From: Hyphomicrobiales bacterium
GTDB lineage: Bacteria; Pseudomonadota; Alphaproteobacteria; Rhizobiales; Rhizobiaceae
DNA length: 64,000 nucleotides
Direction: 5' to 3'
Assembly (NCBI GenBank): GCA_900466945.1
Contig: UBNV01000002.1
Coordinates: 33,501 to 97,500 of the forward strand
Shown piece after piece: positions 9,269-18,354 of this stretch; the first letter of the stretch is position 1; the number at the start of each line of letters is the position of its first letter. The translations under genes and the position numbers were made by a program. The notes below the pieces were generated by a model. The model was not told the origin of the DNA. It saw only the letters and a program-made list of their open reading frames with translations, and made no database searches.

Positions 9269-9985
9269 ATGTTGTCAGAACGACAGACGCTCTTGAGTGA
9301 GGGTATCGGGAGCAGTCAGAGCCGCAGCGAGCTTATGGAAGGCTGGCGTCACGCGGCGCGAGAATACGGCCTCGACCATGTCACCCTGTCGGTGGCCCCG
9401 ACAGCGCAGGACCGCCACGTCGGTCCGCTGGTCCGCGAAACGACGCTGCCGATGGAGTTCTGCCGCGAATTCGATCGCCTCGAATTCCTGCGTCATTGCC
9501 CGACGGTGCCGCATATCGCCCGGTCGATCATGCACAACACCTGGTCGCTCGGCCCCGACGGCAAATCTCCCGATTTCGACTGCCCGCGGGAATTCAGCGA
9601 CCTGATGCGCCGCTTCGACCTGATGATGGGTATCCTTTTCTCGGTCACCTCCGTCGACGGACACCGCTACGTGGTGCGCTATGACGGCAATCGCTCGCCG
9701 CTGGCCCAGCCCGAGATCAACGAGCTCTCCATGCTGAGCATCCAGGCTTTCGACGTTTTCGATCGCCTGCGCCGCACCGCGAGCAATACCAACGTGCTCT
9801 CGGCCCGCGAACTCGAGGTCGTCCGCTGGACCGCCCAAGGCAAGACTTCGCTCGAAATCGGCCAGATCCTGTCCCTCTCCGATCACACGGTCAATGCCTA
9901 CATGACCAATGCCATTCGCAAGCTCGACTGCGTCAACCGCACCCAGCTGGTCGCCAAGGCGATCCGGATGAAGATCATCAGCTGA
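9269..9985 (+). CDS. LuxR-family regulator with autoinducer-binding-like domain
   Basis: A 238-residue protein with a LuxR-type N-terminal domain (about residues 15-165) and a C-terminal GerE/LuxR HTH (LSARELEVVRWTAQGKTSLE, then SDHTVNAYMTNAIRKL). No luxI-type synthase is in the window, so it is a solo or is paired elsewhere. The N-domain retains a W in NTWSLGPDG and the D of SPDFD, but I cannot judge whether the acyl-homoserine lactone pocket is intact. The ATG at 9269 is used; a TTG eight codons upstream (9245) is also possible, and neither has a clear ribosome site. The upstream 150 bp are AT-rich. Confidence 0.85.
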   Translation: MLSERQTLLSEGIGSSQSRSELMEGWRHAAREYGLDHVTLSVAPTAQDRHVGPLVRETTLPMEFCREFDRLEFLRHCPTVPHIARSIMHNTWSLGPDGKSPDFDCPREFSDLMRRFDLMMGILFSVTSVDGHRYVVRYDGNRSPLAQPEINELSMLSIQAFDVFDRLRRTASNTNVLSARELEVVRWTAQGKTSLEIGQILSLSDHTVNAYMTNAIRKLDCVNRTQLVAKAIRMKIIS

Positions 9986-10007
9986 GGCGACGAGCGGTGG
10001 GCGGCGG

Positions 10008-10658
10008 TCAATAGAGCGTCTGCCGATAATCAGCCTCGAGGCTCTCGTCCATCTTGCGCATTTCCGCCGGATCAGCGGGCGCACCTGTCGTGTCGTCGAG
10101 GATCATCTGCATCAGCGACGGCATTTCGCCGCGATCCTGCCGGTGCGCTGGATCCCAGAGATGCGAGCGCCGGAACGCCTTGGCGCAATGCAGGAAGACC
10201 TCCTCCACGGCAACCACGATCGCAAGCCTCGGCCGTCTTTCGTTGACGGCCATCCTATCCAGAAGATCCGGTTGCGTCGTCAGCGTCGCCCGGCCGTTGA
10301 CCCTCAGCGTCTCGTCATAACCCGGGATCAGGAAGAGCAAGCCTACCGAGGGGTTTGCGACGATGTTGGCGAGCGTGTCGAGCCGGTTGTTGCCCGGCCG
10401 ATCGGGGACGGCGAGCGTCCGGTCATCAAGCACGCTGACGAAACCGGGCGCATCGCCCCGCGGGCTGACATCAGCCCTGCCCTCAGGCCCCTGTGTGCCG
10501 ATGCACAGAAAAGGCGAGCGCCGGATGAAGGCCAGCGCATTGCCGCTGAGTGTCGACCGCTCCTTTTGCAGCGCGAGCGCATGGGTCGCCTCGTAAAGCT
10601 CACGCAGCGCGATATCGTCGGCAACGACGAATTCCGGATTGAGTTCGAACTTGGACAT
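10008..10658 (-). CDS. PPOX-type FMN-binding flavoprotein (pyridoxamine phosphate oxidase family)
   Basis: A 216-residue split-barrel flavoprotein of the pyridoxamine 5'-phosphate oxidase-like group, closest by motif to the MSMEG_1061-type family. Recognisable blocks are SPFLCIGTQGPEG, ADVSPRGDAPGFV, IPDRPGNNRLDTL-like (here VPDRPGNNRLDTL) and PGYDETLRVNGRA, the last two lining the FMN site. The substrate is unknown; related proteins reduce F420-like or quinone-like compounds or detoxify. The start at 10658 begins the conserved part; the longer in-frame extension crosses the promoter and operator and is rejected. It is convergent with the LuxR-family gene 22 bp away. Confidence 0.85.
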   Translation of the reverse strand: MSKFELNPEFVVADDIALRELYEATHALALQKERSTLSGNALAFIRRSPFLCIGTQGPEGRADVSPRGDAPGFVSVLDDRTLAVPDRPGNNRLDTLANIVANPSVGLLFLIPGYDETLRVNGRATLTTQPDLLDRMAVNERRPRLAIVVAVEEVFLHCAKAFRRSHLWDPAHRQDRGEMPSLMQMILDDTTGAPADPAEMRKMDESLEADYRQTLY

Positions 10659-10714
10659 TGTCGCTGCGCCTCCCACGCCTCGCTTTGCGCCTCTGGCGCA
10701 GGTGCGACCTCCTG

Positions 10715-10767
10715 CATGAGGTACGTACCTCATGATAGTCATTATAGCATTGGTGACGGTGGGACAA
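10715..10767 (-). promoter_or_regulatory. Promoter with perfect 20-bp palindromic operator at the transcription start
   Basis: On the minus strand a consensus -10, TATAAT (10746-10741), is preceded by TTGTCC (10767-10762, 15-bp spacer). Seven to 26 bases downstream of the -10 lies CATGAGGTACGTACCTCATG (10734-10715), a perfect palindrome covering the expected +1. This is the geometry of a repressor operator controlling the PPOX flavoprotein gene. No regulator gene adjoins on that side, so the binding protein is unknown. Confidence 0.65.
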
Positions 10768-10856
10768 GAGGAAGAGGCAAGCCGGTGAATACACGCGCCA
10801 AGCTGGCACGCCCCGCCGGCTGAGGTGCGGCTGGGGCGTGACGAGCGTTCTGAAGG

Positions 10857-11966
10857 TCAGCGATCGAGAATGGACTGGATCTCGACCATGTTGGAGCGCA
10901 CCCGCAGGATGTAGAAGCCCATGGTGGCGAGATGGGTCGGCATGATCCAGCCGTCCTCGCGTCCGTTGGAGATGATCGCCGGCTGGATGCGAAGCGCACC
11001 CTGAAGCTGGCGCTCCATCTCACCCCAGATGGCGGTCAGGTTGCGTTCGCGGATGACACCGCTGAAATCGGCGCGGGTCGCCTGCAGCAGGGCATATTGC
11101 GCGTAGAGCTGGCCGTAGGCGAACCAGAAGCGGTCGTCGGCGCGGGTGTCGAACCAGCCGGCATTGAACTCTTCCGAGCGGCGACGCAGGATGTCGGAGG
11201 TATTGCCGAGATCGCTCGCCATCCCGTCCAGGAGCTGCAGCAGATTGTCGGAACGCGTGTCGAAGATCGCATCGCAGCTGGCGAGCGACGTGTTGAAGCG
11301 GTTCCAGCTTTCGACCGCCGCGCGGTAATAGCTCGGGGTCGGCGTCTTGAAGCCGAAGGGGTCGGTGCCGAAATACCAGGTGCTCTCGTCGAACTGGATG
11401 TTGCCGCGCGCATCCTGCAAGTCGTTGTTGATGCCGGATGTGCCGCGGACGCGACCGAGATTGTCGGCGAGCTGGATGCCGGTGCGGCGCACGACCTGGT
11501 TCACCCCACGCTGGAAGGACGCCTTGTTGTCCATGAAAGGCGTGTTGTCCCAGTCGAGGCCGAAGAGACCCAGCTTGTAGAGGAGCGTCGAGGAGACCCA
11601 GATGTTCTGATTGACATTCTGGTCCGTCAGCGCCGCGCTGATCGCGACGACGGCGGAATCCTGGCAGCGATTGGCCTCGCCGGGCAGCGGATTGCCGGCC
11701 GGGACCGCGCGCCCATCGAACTTGTAGGCCTGGACGAAGGCGGGATCGAAGCCGTGCCAGATCTGGGTGCGATAGATGAACTGGCCGTAGAAGATCACCA
11801 GCAGGACGAGGATGGCGAGGATCGGGCCCCGGATGATCCAGCTGCGTTCACGATACCAGCCATGGGCAGCGAGGAAGGGCCAGAGCAGCCACGCGACCAC
11901 CATGCCGATGCCGCGCCCGATGGCGGCAAAGACGCGCTGGAAAAACGCGATGATCGGATCAAGCAT
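10857..11966 (-). CDS. DUF2333-like membrane-anchored protein, last gene of a five-gene operon
   Basis: A 369-residue protein that resembles the DUF2333 family. It has an amphipathic, hydrophobic N-terminus (residues 5-35) and one clear membrane span at about 47-65 (PILAILVLLVIFYGQFIY). A soluble, mainly helical domain follows and is presumably periplasmic. Its function is unknown. The start at 11966 has AGGAG six bases upstream; the ATG two codons earlier would touch that site. It overlaps the preceding gene by 8 bp, so translation is coupled. As the only obvious membrane protein of the operon, it may anchor the AAA+/coiled-coil machine to the envelope, which is inference. Confidence 0.78.
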   Translation of the reverse strand: MLDPIIAFFQRVFAAIGRGIGMVVAWLLWPFLAAHGWYRERSWIIRGPILAILVLLVIFYGQFIYRTQIWHGFDPAFVQAYKFDGRAVPAGNPLPGEANRCQDSAVVAISAALTDQNVNQNIWVSSTLLYKLGLFGLDWDNTPFMDNKASFQRGVNQVVRRTGIQLADNLGRVRGTSGINNDLQDARGNIQFDESTWYFGTDPFGFKTPTPSYYRAAVESWNRFNTSLASCDAIFDTRSDNLLQLLDGMASDLGNTSDILRRRSEEFNAGWFDTRADDRFWFAYGQLYAQYALLQATRADFSGVIRERNLTAIWGEMERQLQGALRIQPAIISNGREDGWIMPTHLATMGFYILRVRSNMVEIQSILDR

Positions 11967-13254
11967 GGTCATCTCCTAGTCCATAAAGGCGTTTGCGGAA
12001 GGCGGCCTTGTCCTTCAAGTAAGTGTCGGACAGGCGGGATACAACATAATCGCGATAGGCTTCCGGGTACCGCTCATAGGCGCGGTAGAATCCCTGCTTG
12101 TCGAAGACGAAGCGCGAGACGAAATCTTCGGGCGTGAGATGCGCGATCAGCCGGTTCGTGAGCCACTGGTCGGGATGATCAGGCTCGGCGCGCACCAGCC
12201 AGAGCCGAAGCATCGGGTCGATATCCGCCAACCTCAGATTCCCGGAGCGTAACAGCGTGCGCTGGGATTCCTGGAGCAGCGGATAGACCCCGCGCTCATT
12301 GATCGCCTTGGCATTGCGATGCAGGAAGGTCTGCATCCACACGGCGTCGATGCGGGTAAGATCCGGCACCGGGTCGAGGGTGGCCGCCACCGACAGCAGC
12401 GCCATTTCCAACCGATGGGCAAACAGACCTGAACTCTCGACCCAGCTCGCCCGCGGCAGCTCGAGACGGTTCGTGCGCGCCAGGAAGTCGCCGACCTGTG
12501 CGGCGTCATGGATCGAGATATAGCTGACCTGCCAGGGCCGCGACCGGCGGAAACCGGGGGCATCCGGATCGCAGATGACGGTGGTGATCTTCCCGTCGAC
12601 AAAGACGAAGACACCGCCGAAATGATCGGCCCAGAAGGCGTCGTGGCGGAAGACGAGTTTATCCGGCACCAGCGTATTCTGGCGGATGTCGCCAGTCTCT
12701 TTGGCAAGCGCCACCATGCGCTCCAGCATCGCGTCGTCGCGCCAGGCATCCGGGCTCGTGACCAGCGCATCGCAGAGCTGCCTGAGTTGCCCCGCCTTGC
12801 CGAGCAGGTCTTCGGCCGAGAGCACCTTGAACGTGACCTCGTTGATCGACAGCAGATCGTCGAGCGTCTTCACCTCGGAGACACTATCCTCGATCTCGCC
12901 ATAAAGCGTGTCCTTCAGCGTGATCGCATTGATGGCGCGGGCATTGGCCGCGAAGAATTCATGCATCAATCCGGCGGTGTTAGAAAAACTCGTATGCACC
13001 ACCGGCAGATTGTCCTGTTCCGGCGTGAGAATGATGAAGCGTCGGTTGACCTTGAGTGGATCGAGATAATCCGGGTCGCCGAGCTCGGCCGCCACCTGCG
13101 GCGAAAAGCCGGTGATGTCGATGTCGAATTCGGTGAGCTTGGTCGCCGGCAGCCCGAAGGCGACCAGCGCCTTGTTGTAGCGGGCGACGAGATGCGGCTC
13201 GCGAATAGGCAGCAGGCGGCCATAGATGAGTTCGGCTTCGAGGAGGCGATTCAT
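11959..13254 (-). CDS. DUF6638-like conserved protein of the AAA+ operon
   Basis: A 431-residue soluble protein without signal peptide or membrane span. I recognise it as similar to the alphaproteobacterial family DUF6638, for which no function is known. Notable stretches are RFIILTPEQDNLPVVHTSFS and LVFRHDAFWADHFGGVFVFV. It follows the AAA+ ATPase gene after 4 bp and overlaps the DUF2333 gene, so it is translated as part of the same unit. Constant co-occurrence with the ATPase would suggest it is a substrate adaptor or a scaffold, but the sequence alone does not show this. Confidence 0.72.
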   Translation of the reverse strand: MNRLLEAELIYGRLLPIREPHLVARYNKALVAFGLPATKLTEFDIDITGFSPQVAAELGDPDYLDPLKVNRRFIILTPEQDNLPVVHTSFSNTAGLMHEFFAANARAINAITLKDTLYGEIEDSVSEVKTLDDLLSINEVTFKVLSAEDLLGKAGQLRQLCDALVTSPDAWRDDAMLERMVALAKETGDIRQNTLVPDKLVFRHDAFWADHFGGVFVFVDGKITTVICDPDAPGFRRSRPWQVSYISIHDAAQVGDFLARTNRLELPRASWVESSGLFAHRLEMALLSVAATLDPVPDLTRIDAVWMQTFLHRNAKAINERGVYPLLQESQRTLLRSGNLRLADIDPMLRLWLVRAEPDHPDQWLTNRLIAHLTPEDFVSRFVFDKQGFYRAYERYPEAYRDYVVSRLSDTYLKDKAAFRKRLYGLGDDHA

Positions 13255-13258
13255 GGCT

Positions 13259-15172
13259 TCACCAATTTCCCTCCCCCTTCATCCGCTCGATCTCGCCGAT
13301 CGCCCGCTCGCGCTGGCGCTCACGGCGGATGATCTCCGTAACAGCCGCATCATCGGACTTGTCGGCATAGCGGAACTCTGAGTCGGCGTAGCGGTTAATC
13401 TCTTGCAGGATCATCTCCATCGTCACCGGGCCGCGCAGCTCCGATATCATCGCCTTCTTCTCGTCGTAGCTCTTGTGGACGAAAGCGTCAGGCTTTTCGA
13501 ACCAGGCGTCAGGCAGTTCTACATCCATCGCCCGCATCTTGATCGCATCGGTGATGTTCTTGATAGCGCGGCCGGTGAAGCGCGGCTCGGCGAGCTTGAT
13601 CGCGTGCAGATAGGCGCCGATATCGGCCAGCGTCTCGATTTTGCCCTCGGCCTTCTCGTAGCGTTCCCAGACAGCGACGAGACCGTCTTCCTTGGGGCGG
13701 TCATGCTCGCCATAGGAGCGGCTAACCGCTTTCTGGATCTCCTGTCCGGCGAACAGCTGGTGTTCGCCCTGCGGGATCTGGTGGTTCTTGCCGACCAGCA
13801 GCGAGAAGATGTCGATATAGTCCTCCCGCGTCTGCGGCCCGTCGACCAACCAGCGGGCGCCTGCGCGCTGGCGAAGCGCATCGTCGACATTTTCAGGGTA
13901 GTTCGAAAACATGCCGAAGGTGGCATTGCCTCGCACTACGGTCGAGGCACCGGCAAAGCTTTCCATCAGAACGGCCGTCACCTCGTGCTGGCCAGCCGAC
14001 GCACGGTCATCCGAGCGTTTCGCCGTCACCTGGTCGACATCGTCGATCGTGCCGAAGCCGATGACGCGCGGGTTGAGCACATTGTTAACGAAGGTTTTGC
14101 AGTTCTGGCCCGACTTGCCCTGATAGGACGAGATCTGGTCGACGCCGAAATTCTCGTAGTGGAAGGCATAACCCGCCATCTGGCAGTAATCGTTGAGGAG
14201 CCCCGCCAGCATCTGGATCAGGATCGTCTTGCCGGTGCCCGGCATGCCGTCGCCAATGAAGGTGAAGAGGAAGCCGCCGAGATCGACGAAGGGGTTCATC
14301 TGTCGGTCGAAATCATAGGCCATCAGCATCTTGGCAAGCTTCAGCGCCTGATATTTGGCGATGTGGTTGCCGATGATCTCTTCCGGCTTCTTGAAGCTCA
14401 TCGTGAGCGGCTTCGACTTGACGCCCGGCACGGCGTCGAAACCGTCGAGCGTGAAATCGTCCTGATCGACGCGGATATGCGCGTTTTCGAAGACGCCGAG
14501 ATGCTCGAAGCGGGCCTTGCGGGTGAGAAGCCCGTCGAGAGCGAGATCGGCGAGACCACGGACCCGGCCGATTAGCGTCGTATCGTCGCCCGCCCCCTGC
14601 ACAGCCGTATCGATGCCGGCCACCATGCTTTTCAGCGCATCCTGGGCGGTGTCGAACAGGAAGTCCGGCGCCCGGATCCCGTCAATCTGTTCGCCTTCGC
14701 CAGCCACGGTAGACTTGAGATAGGCGGCAAAGGCAAAAGCGGCGACATAGGCCTGCGAGGCTAGCAGCGCCTTGAAGCGGGCGGCCTCCTCCCCCTGCAG
14801 CGGCGCCGAGATGTTACGCGCCTGCAAAGGCTCAAGCTCGCTCTGGCGGGCAAAGACGTCGGAGATTGCCAGCGCCACCTGCACGCCGCGCCGCACGCGG
14901 TAGAGCACCGTATGCTGGGCAGGCGTCAGCAGCGGATCGGCGGTGCCGGTCGCCTGGATACTCTTGGCAAGTTCGATCTCTCGGGTGCGGCGCAAGGACC
15001 CGGTCGATACCGTCGAGACGAAGCGCCGCCCGGTGCCGGCGATTGGGGCACCTGAGGCACCCTCGCCCTGAGCGAGTACCACGACGCGCGTCACCAACCC
15101 CTGGGCGACGGCCAGATGTTTGGCGATGTCTTCTTCCCGCAGCGTGGTCAGCCCTGCCGTCAGTTCACTCAT
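13259..15172 (-). CDS. AAA+ ATPase of the TelA-like/DUF2333 operon
   Basis: A 637-residue protein whose N-terminal 290 residues are a helical region without a recognised domain. An AAA+ core follows: Walker A GMPGTGKT at 309-316, Walker B in IGFGTIDDVD at about 371-380, and a sensor/arginine region in FSNYPENVDDALRQRAGARW. The C-terminus is highly charged (RRERQRERAIGEIERMK), perhaps a coiled tail that binds partners. AAA+ proteins of this build usually act as hexameric remodelling motors. It lies 2 bp after the preceding operon gene and 4 bp before the DUF6638-like gene. No dedicated protease or helicase domain is present. Confidence 0.85.
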   Translation of the reverse strand: MSELTAGLTTLREEDIAKHLAVAQGLVTRVVVLAQGEGASGAPIAGTGRRFVSTVSTGSLRRTREIELAKSIQATGTADPLLTPAQHTVLYRVRRGVQVALAISDVFARQSELEPLQARNISAPLQGEEAARFKALLASQAYVAAFAFAAYLKSTVAGEGEQIDGIRAPDFLFDTAQDALKSMVAGIDTAVQGAGDDTTLIGRVRGLADLALDGLLTRKARFEHLGVFENAHIRVDQDDFTLDGFDAVPGVKSKPLTMSFKKPEEIIGNHIAKYQALKLAKMLMAYDFDRQMNPFVDLGGFLFTFIGDGMPGTGKTILIQMLAGLLNDYCQMAGYAFHYENFGVDQISSYQGKSGQNCKTFVNNVLNPRVIGFGTIDDVDQVTAKRSDDRASAGQHEVTAVLMESFAGASTVVRGNATFGMFSNYPENVDDALRQRAGARWLVDGPQTREDYIDIFSLLVGKNHQIPQGEHQLFAGQEIQKAVSRSYGEHDRPKEDGLVAVWERYEKAEGKIETLADIGAYLHAIKLAEPRFTGRAIKNITDAIKMRAMDVELPDAWFEKPDAFVHKSYDEKKAMISELRGPVTMEMILQEINRYADSEFRYADKSDDAAVTEIIRRERQRERAIGEIERMKGEGNW

Positions 15173-15174
15173 TC

Positions 15175-16326
15175 TCAGACCTCGCTCACGACCTGGTTGC
15201 CGGAAATCACATGCACTTTGAAATTGCCAAAGATCGGCTTGATCTCGCCGGCCGCATAAAGCGCCTGATAGGCATCATGCGGCACCAGCGCGTGTTTCTC
15301 GTAAGTCGAGACACCCATGCGCGCGGCTTCGAGATCATGTGTCTCGATGTGGAACTCCTGCGATGCCGGCGTCGAGGAGAAGAAGCCCTTCACCGCCGGC
15401 TGCTCGCGCTTGGAAAACACTTCCTGCACCGTCCAGGTCATCACCCAGGCGTTCTCAGGCTTGCGCACCCGGTCGAGGATTTCGGTCACCCGGCCGGAAT
15501 TGTCGGTGAGCCCCGTCGAATAGAGCGGCCCGAGCACGACGCGCCGCACCGACTTCGGATGCAGGGTCGGGAAATCACGGTCCATATTGGTGGCGATGGT
15601 GGCCGGTGTCAGCGAGAAGGCGGAGTTCTTCGCGCAAAAATCGTCGAATGTGCGGGCCAGTTCCGGATTGAGCAGCCCGCCGACAGGAAGCGGTATCTCC
15701 ACGGCATCATTCAGCTTGCCGTCTTCCGAGACCAAGATCTTTGCGACGTTTTCCGAGGAATCCTCGATTGTCGCCAGATAAATCATCGGCAGCGTGCTCA
15801 CCCCGTCAAACGCCGCCCAGGTAACCAGATAGGACGGTCGGCGCGACTGCGGGTTCACGCTGACGGCGACCGTGGTCGGCAGCACGAAGGGCGAGAAGAT
15901 CTCGCCCATACTGACCTGTTCCAGATAGAGCCGCTCAGCGATCTGCTGCTGGAGCGCTGCAGGAAACTCCTTCTGCCGCAGAATGAAATCGACCATCTCC
16001 TCACGCAGCTTGCCGAGATCGGGAATGGTGGAGAGCCGCCCGGTAGCGCCCGCGCGATCGTTTTCCAGCTCCAGCACGTTCTGGAAGATCGGAAAGCCGC
16101 TCTCAGCCTGGGCAATTCTGAACTGGCCGGCAAAGCCGATGCGGTTTTGCCAGGAGGTGAAGGAGTTCCTCAACCGGTCGAGATAGGGCAACAGATAAAG
16201 CGTCGGCGGGCCTTTGTCGCCGAAGCGGCGATGGGACTGGCCGAAGAACTGTTCGAGCCCTGACAGCGCCGAGGCCATGGTGGTGAAATAGTGCAGGACG
16301 GCAGTGTTGCGATCGACGGCGTTCAT
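15175..16326 (-). CDS. Uncharacterised protein of the AAA+ operon
   Basis: A 383-residue soluble protein that I do not recognise. It starts at the ATG at 16326 with a GGGAGGGG ribosome site just upstream. It has no signal peptide or membrane segment; composition is that of a globular alpha/beta protein (for example SYLVTWAAFDGVSTLPMIYL and VISGNQVVSEV at the end). It sits second in the operon, 91 bp after the coiled-coil gene and 2 bp before the AAA+ ATPase. The 91-bp gap contains a 7-bp stem (ACGCGGC/GCCGCGT, 16369-16388) that may adjust the ratio of the coiled-coil protein to the rest. Confidence 0.75.
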   Translation of the reverse strand: MNAVDRNTAVLHYFTTMASALSGLEQFFGQSHRRFGDKGPPTLYLLPYLDRLRNSFTSWQNRIGFAGQFRIAQAESGFPIFQNVLELENDRAGATGRLSTIPDLGKLREEMVDFILRQKEFPAALQQQIAERLYLEQVSMGEIFSPFVLPTTVAVSVNPQSRRPSYLVTWAAFDGVSTLPMIYLATIEDSSENVAKILVSEDGKLNDAVEIPLPVGGLLNPELARTFDDFCAKNSAFSLTPATIATNMDRDFPTLHPKSVRRVVLGPLYSTGLTDNSGRVTEILDRVRKPENAWVMTWTVQEVFSKREQPAVKGFFSSTPASQEFHIETHDLEAARMGVSTYEKHALVPHDAYQALYAAGEIKPIFGNFKVHVISGNQVVSEV

Positions 16327-16417
16327 GCCCCTCCCCCCATCGAAGCGACCGCGCACCGCGAAAGCGGCACGCGGCCGGATAGCCGCGTCCAGGTCAACGG
16401 CAGGCTCAACGACATGC

Positions 16418-17506
16418 TCAAGGCTTCACGTAATTGGCCGCATTGTGCTTGTCGAGAACGGACTGGAAGCGCCGGGCGAAGGCCTCGTCGGCGAGCTTCT
16501 TGCGGCGCTGGATGTCCTGCGTCGAGAGCATATTCTTCTCGTGCAGTTCCAAGAGATCACCGATATGCCTCTGGGCAGCCGCACCGATGCCGGCCATGGT
16601 CTCTTCGGCCGCCGTATCCACCTGGGAGCCCAGCGTGTTGATCCGGTGGGCGACATCCTGCTGGGCGGCGGTCTTCAGCGAATCTTCGAGCGCCTTGTAG
16701 AGGACGATGCGCTGTTCGGTGTCGATGGTCAGCTTGTTGATCAGCGTGTTCTGCGCGGCGATCTGGTTGTTCAAGCTGTCGACAAAGGTCTGGAACATCG
16801 AGGTGTAGCGTTCCAGCGTCTGGCTTTCGGCGAGCAGTTCCTGTTCGCGGGCCTGTGCCTGATTGTAGTCCGTCGCAAGCTTCGAGCGTTCGGCTTCGAG
16901 ATCCGTACGTTCCGACGTGTCGGTCGAGGCGGCGATCTTGTTTTCGATGTCGAGCAGCGCCGGATTGAGCGTTTCGATGCGCTTCTGGGTCTCTTCCAGA
17001 TTGGCGATCGTCTGCTTGCGCCGCTCGATCACCTGTACGAGGCTCGCCTCGGAGGTCTTGTAGCGTTCTTCGAGAACCGTCTTCTGTTCCTTCAGGATGC
17101 CGACGATGCTGTCGGACTTGGCGAGCAGTTCCTGCAGATTGCCGGCGAGCGACATGTTGCGGACGCGCTCGGTGCGCATGCGCTGCGCCCTCTGCTTGGA
17201 AAAGACGCCGATGAACTTTTCCATCCCGGAAAAGCTCTTCATGCTCTCGAATTCCGCACCGAAGACATTCGTCGCGTCTTCCAGCCCGATGATGAGGTCG
17301 GCGATGTTCGCCTCCATTACCTTCTGCTGGCTGAGCACATCCGAGATCCGGGCGTTTTCGATGTCGAAGTCCTGGCCGACGAGCTTGCTGTCGCTCTTGG
17401 CGAGCGTATCCAGCACGGTTCCGGATTGCTCGATCTTGCCGCGCATCTCCGACACGATCTTGCGCGTCTTCTCGATCTCGCTGTCAAAGGATTGCAAAGT
17501 CGCCAT
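16418..17506 (-). CDS. TelA-like coiled-coil protein, first gene of the AAA+ operon
   Basis: A 362-residue, almost wholly helical protein with long coiled coils (residues about 5-40, 130-260 and 270-330). The arrangement resembles the TelA/YaaN toxic-anion-resistance family: a FGAEFESMKSFSGMEKF entry, a LAKSDSIVGILKEQKTVLEE helix, a charged spacer, then NTLINKLTIDTEQRIVLYK. The likeness is by eye, and divergence is considerable. The start at 17506 has GGGAGAG upstream. As first gene it would be the most abundant product, consistent with a polymerising or scaffolding subunit worked on by the AAA+ ATPase. This last point is inference. Confidence 0.72.
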   Translation of the reverse strand: MATLQSFDSEIEKTRKIVSEMRGKIEQSGTVLDTLAKSDSKLVGQDFDIENARISDVLSQQKVMEANIADLIIGLEDATNVFGAEFESMKSFSGMEKFIGVFSKQRAQRMRTERVRNMSLAGNLQELLAKSDSIVGILKEQKTVLEERYKTSEASLVQVIERRKQTIANLEETQKRIETLNPALLDIENKIAASTDTSERTDLEAERSKLATDYNQAQAREQELLAESQTLERYTSMFQTFVDSLNNQIAAQNTLINKLTIDTEQRIVLYKALEDSLKTAAQQDVAHRINTLGSQVDTAAEETMAGIGAAAQRHIGDLLELHEKNMLSTQDIQRRKKLADEAFARRFQSVLDKHNAANYVKP

Positions 17507-17710
17507 GTTCTCTCCCTGTCCCTCAAGCCGGCGGCGAGCCGGACTCATTGCTTGCCACCATAGCGCGTTTCCCCGTGCAGGAAAGTATCGCATCGCACAG
17601 GAACTGTTGCCTTCACCCGATATGGATGGCCGCTACGGCAACACAAGAGGCGCTAGCAGAGAAATGCGACAGCCGAGAAACGGCGGCCGCATCAGGGGAT
17701 GCGCTCGAGA

Positions 17711-18097
17711 TCACTGCCCGCCGGCAGAGGGATCCTTGAGATAAGCGATGATGTTGACGAGATCCTCATCCTTCTTCACGCCGGCATAGGCCATCTTCGT
17801 GCCCTTCACGACGGCCTTCGGTGCCTTGAGATAGGTCGAAAGCGTCGCCTCGTCCCAGACCTTGCCCTGGCCGAATTCGGTCATGGCCGGCGAATACTTG
17901 TAGTCGGCGATCGATGCGACCGGGCGGCCTACGATCCCCTGCAGATGCGGGCCGACCTTATTTTTTGCCTCGATCGCGATGTGACAGGCCTGACAGGCTT
18001 TGAACGCCTTGGCGCCGGCCACCGGATCACCATCGGCAAGGGCCGGAAGCGGTGCTGCGGCAAGCGCCAGCAACATGAGAATGGGAGAGGTCTTCAT
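17711..18097 (-). CDS. Class I c-type cytochrome
   Basis: A 128-residue periplasmic cytochrome c with a cleavable signal (MKTSPILMLLALAAAPLPALA). The haem-binding motif CQACH is at residues 34-38 and a distal Met ligand lies in GTKMAYAG near residue 104. The KVGPHLQGIVGRP loop and the NIIAYL C-terminal helix are typical of cytochrome c2/c552-like electron carriers. The start at 18097 has AGGAG eight bases upstream. It is divergent from choX; no functional link to choline uptake is evident. Confidence 0.93.
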   Translation of the reverse strand: MKTSPILMLLALAAAPLPALADGDPVAGAKAFKACQACHIAIEAKNKVGPHLQGIVGRPVASIADYKYSPAMTEFGQGKVWDEATLSTYLKAPKAVVKGTKMAYAGVKKDEDLVNIIAYLKDPSAGGQ

Positions 18098-18354
18098 CGA
18101 AACTCCTGTGTGTCCAACAGTCGGCGGCAGCTGCGCCGCCCGTATCGCATCACCTGTTCGCACGGTAGGCAAGCCGACGCTTTGACGCGCATCAAGATCC
18201 CGAACTTTTTTTTCGAATGCCTGTGTTCCCTGCCCATAAGGGGGCGCAGGTCGCAAACAGGGCCGCTCTCGCGACGCAAACACGCGGGCATCCTTGCAAT
18301 TCTCCGGTATTGAATGTTGACTTGGGAACATCAAAAAAAACCGGGAGCCTGCCA

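Noticed and set aside
12508..14575. Long plus-strand frames (12508-13332 and 13403-14575) opposite the AAA+ operon
   Set aside because: Shadows of the DUF6638 and ATPase genes, with compositions typical of antisense frames in high-GC DNA.
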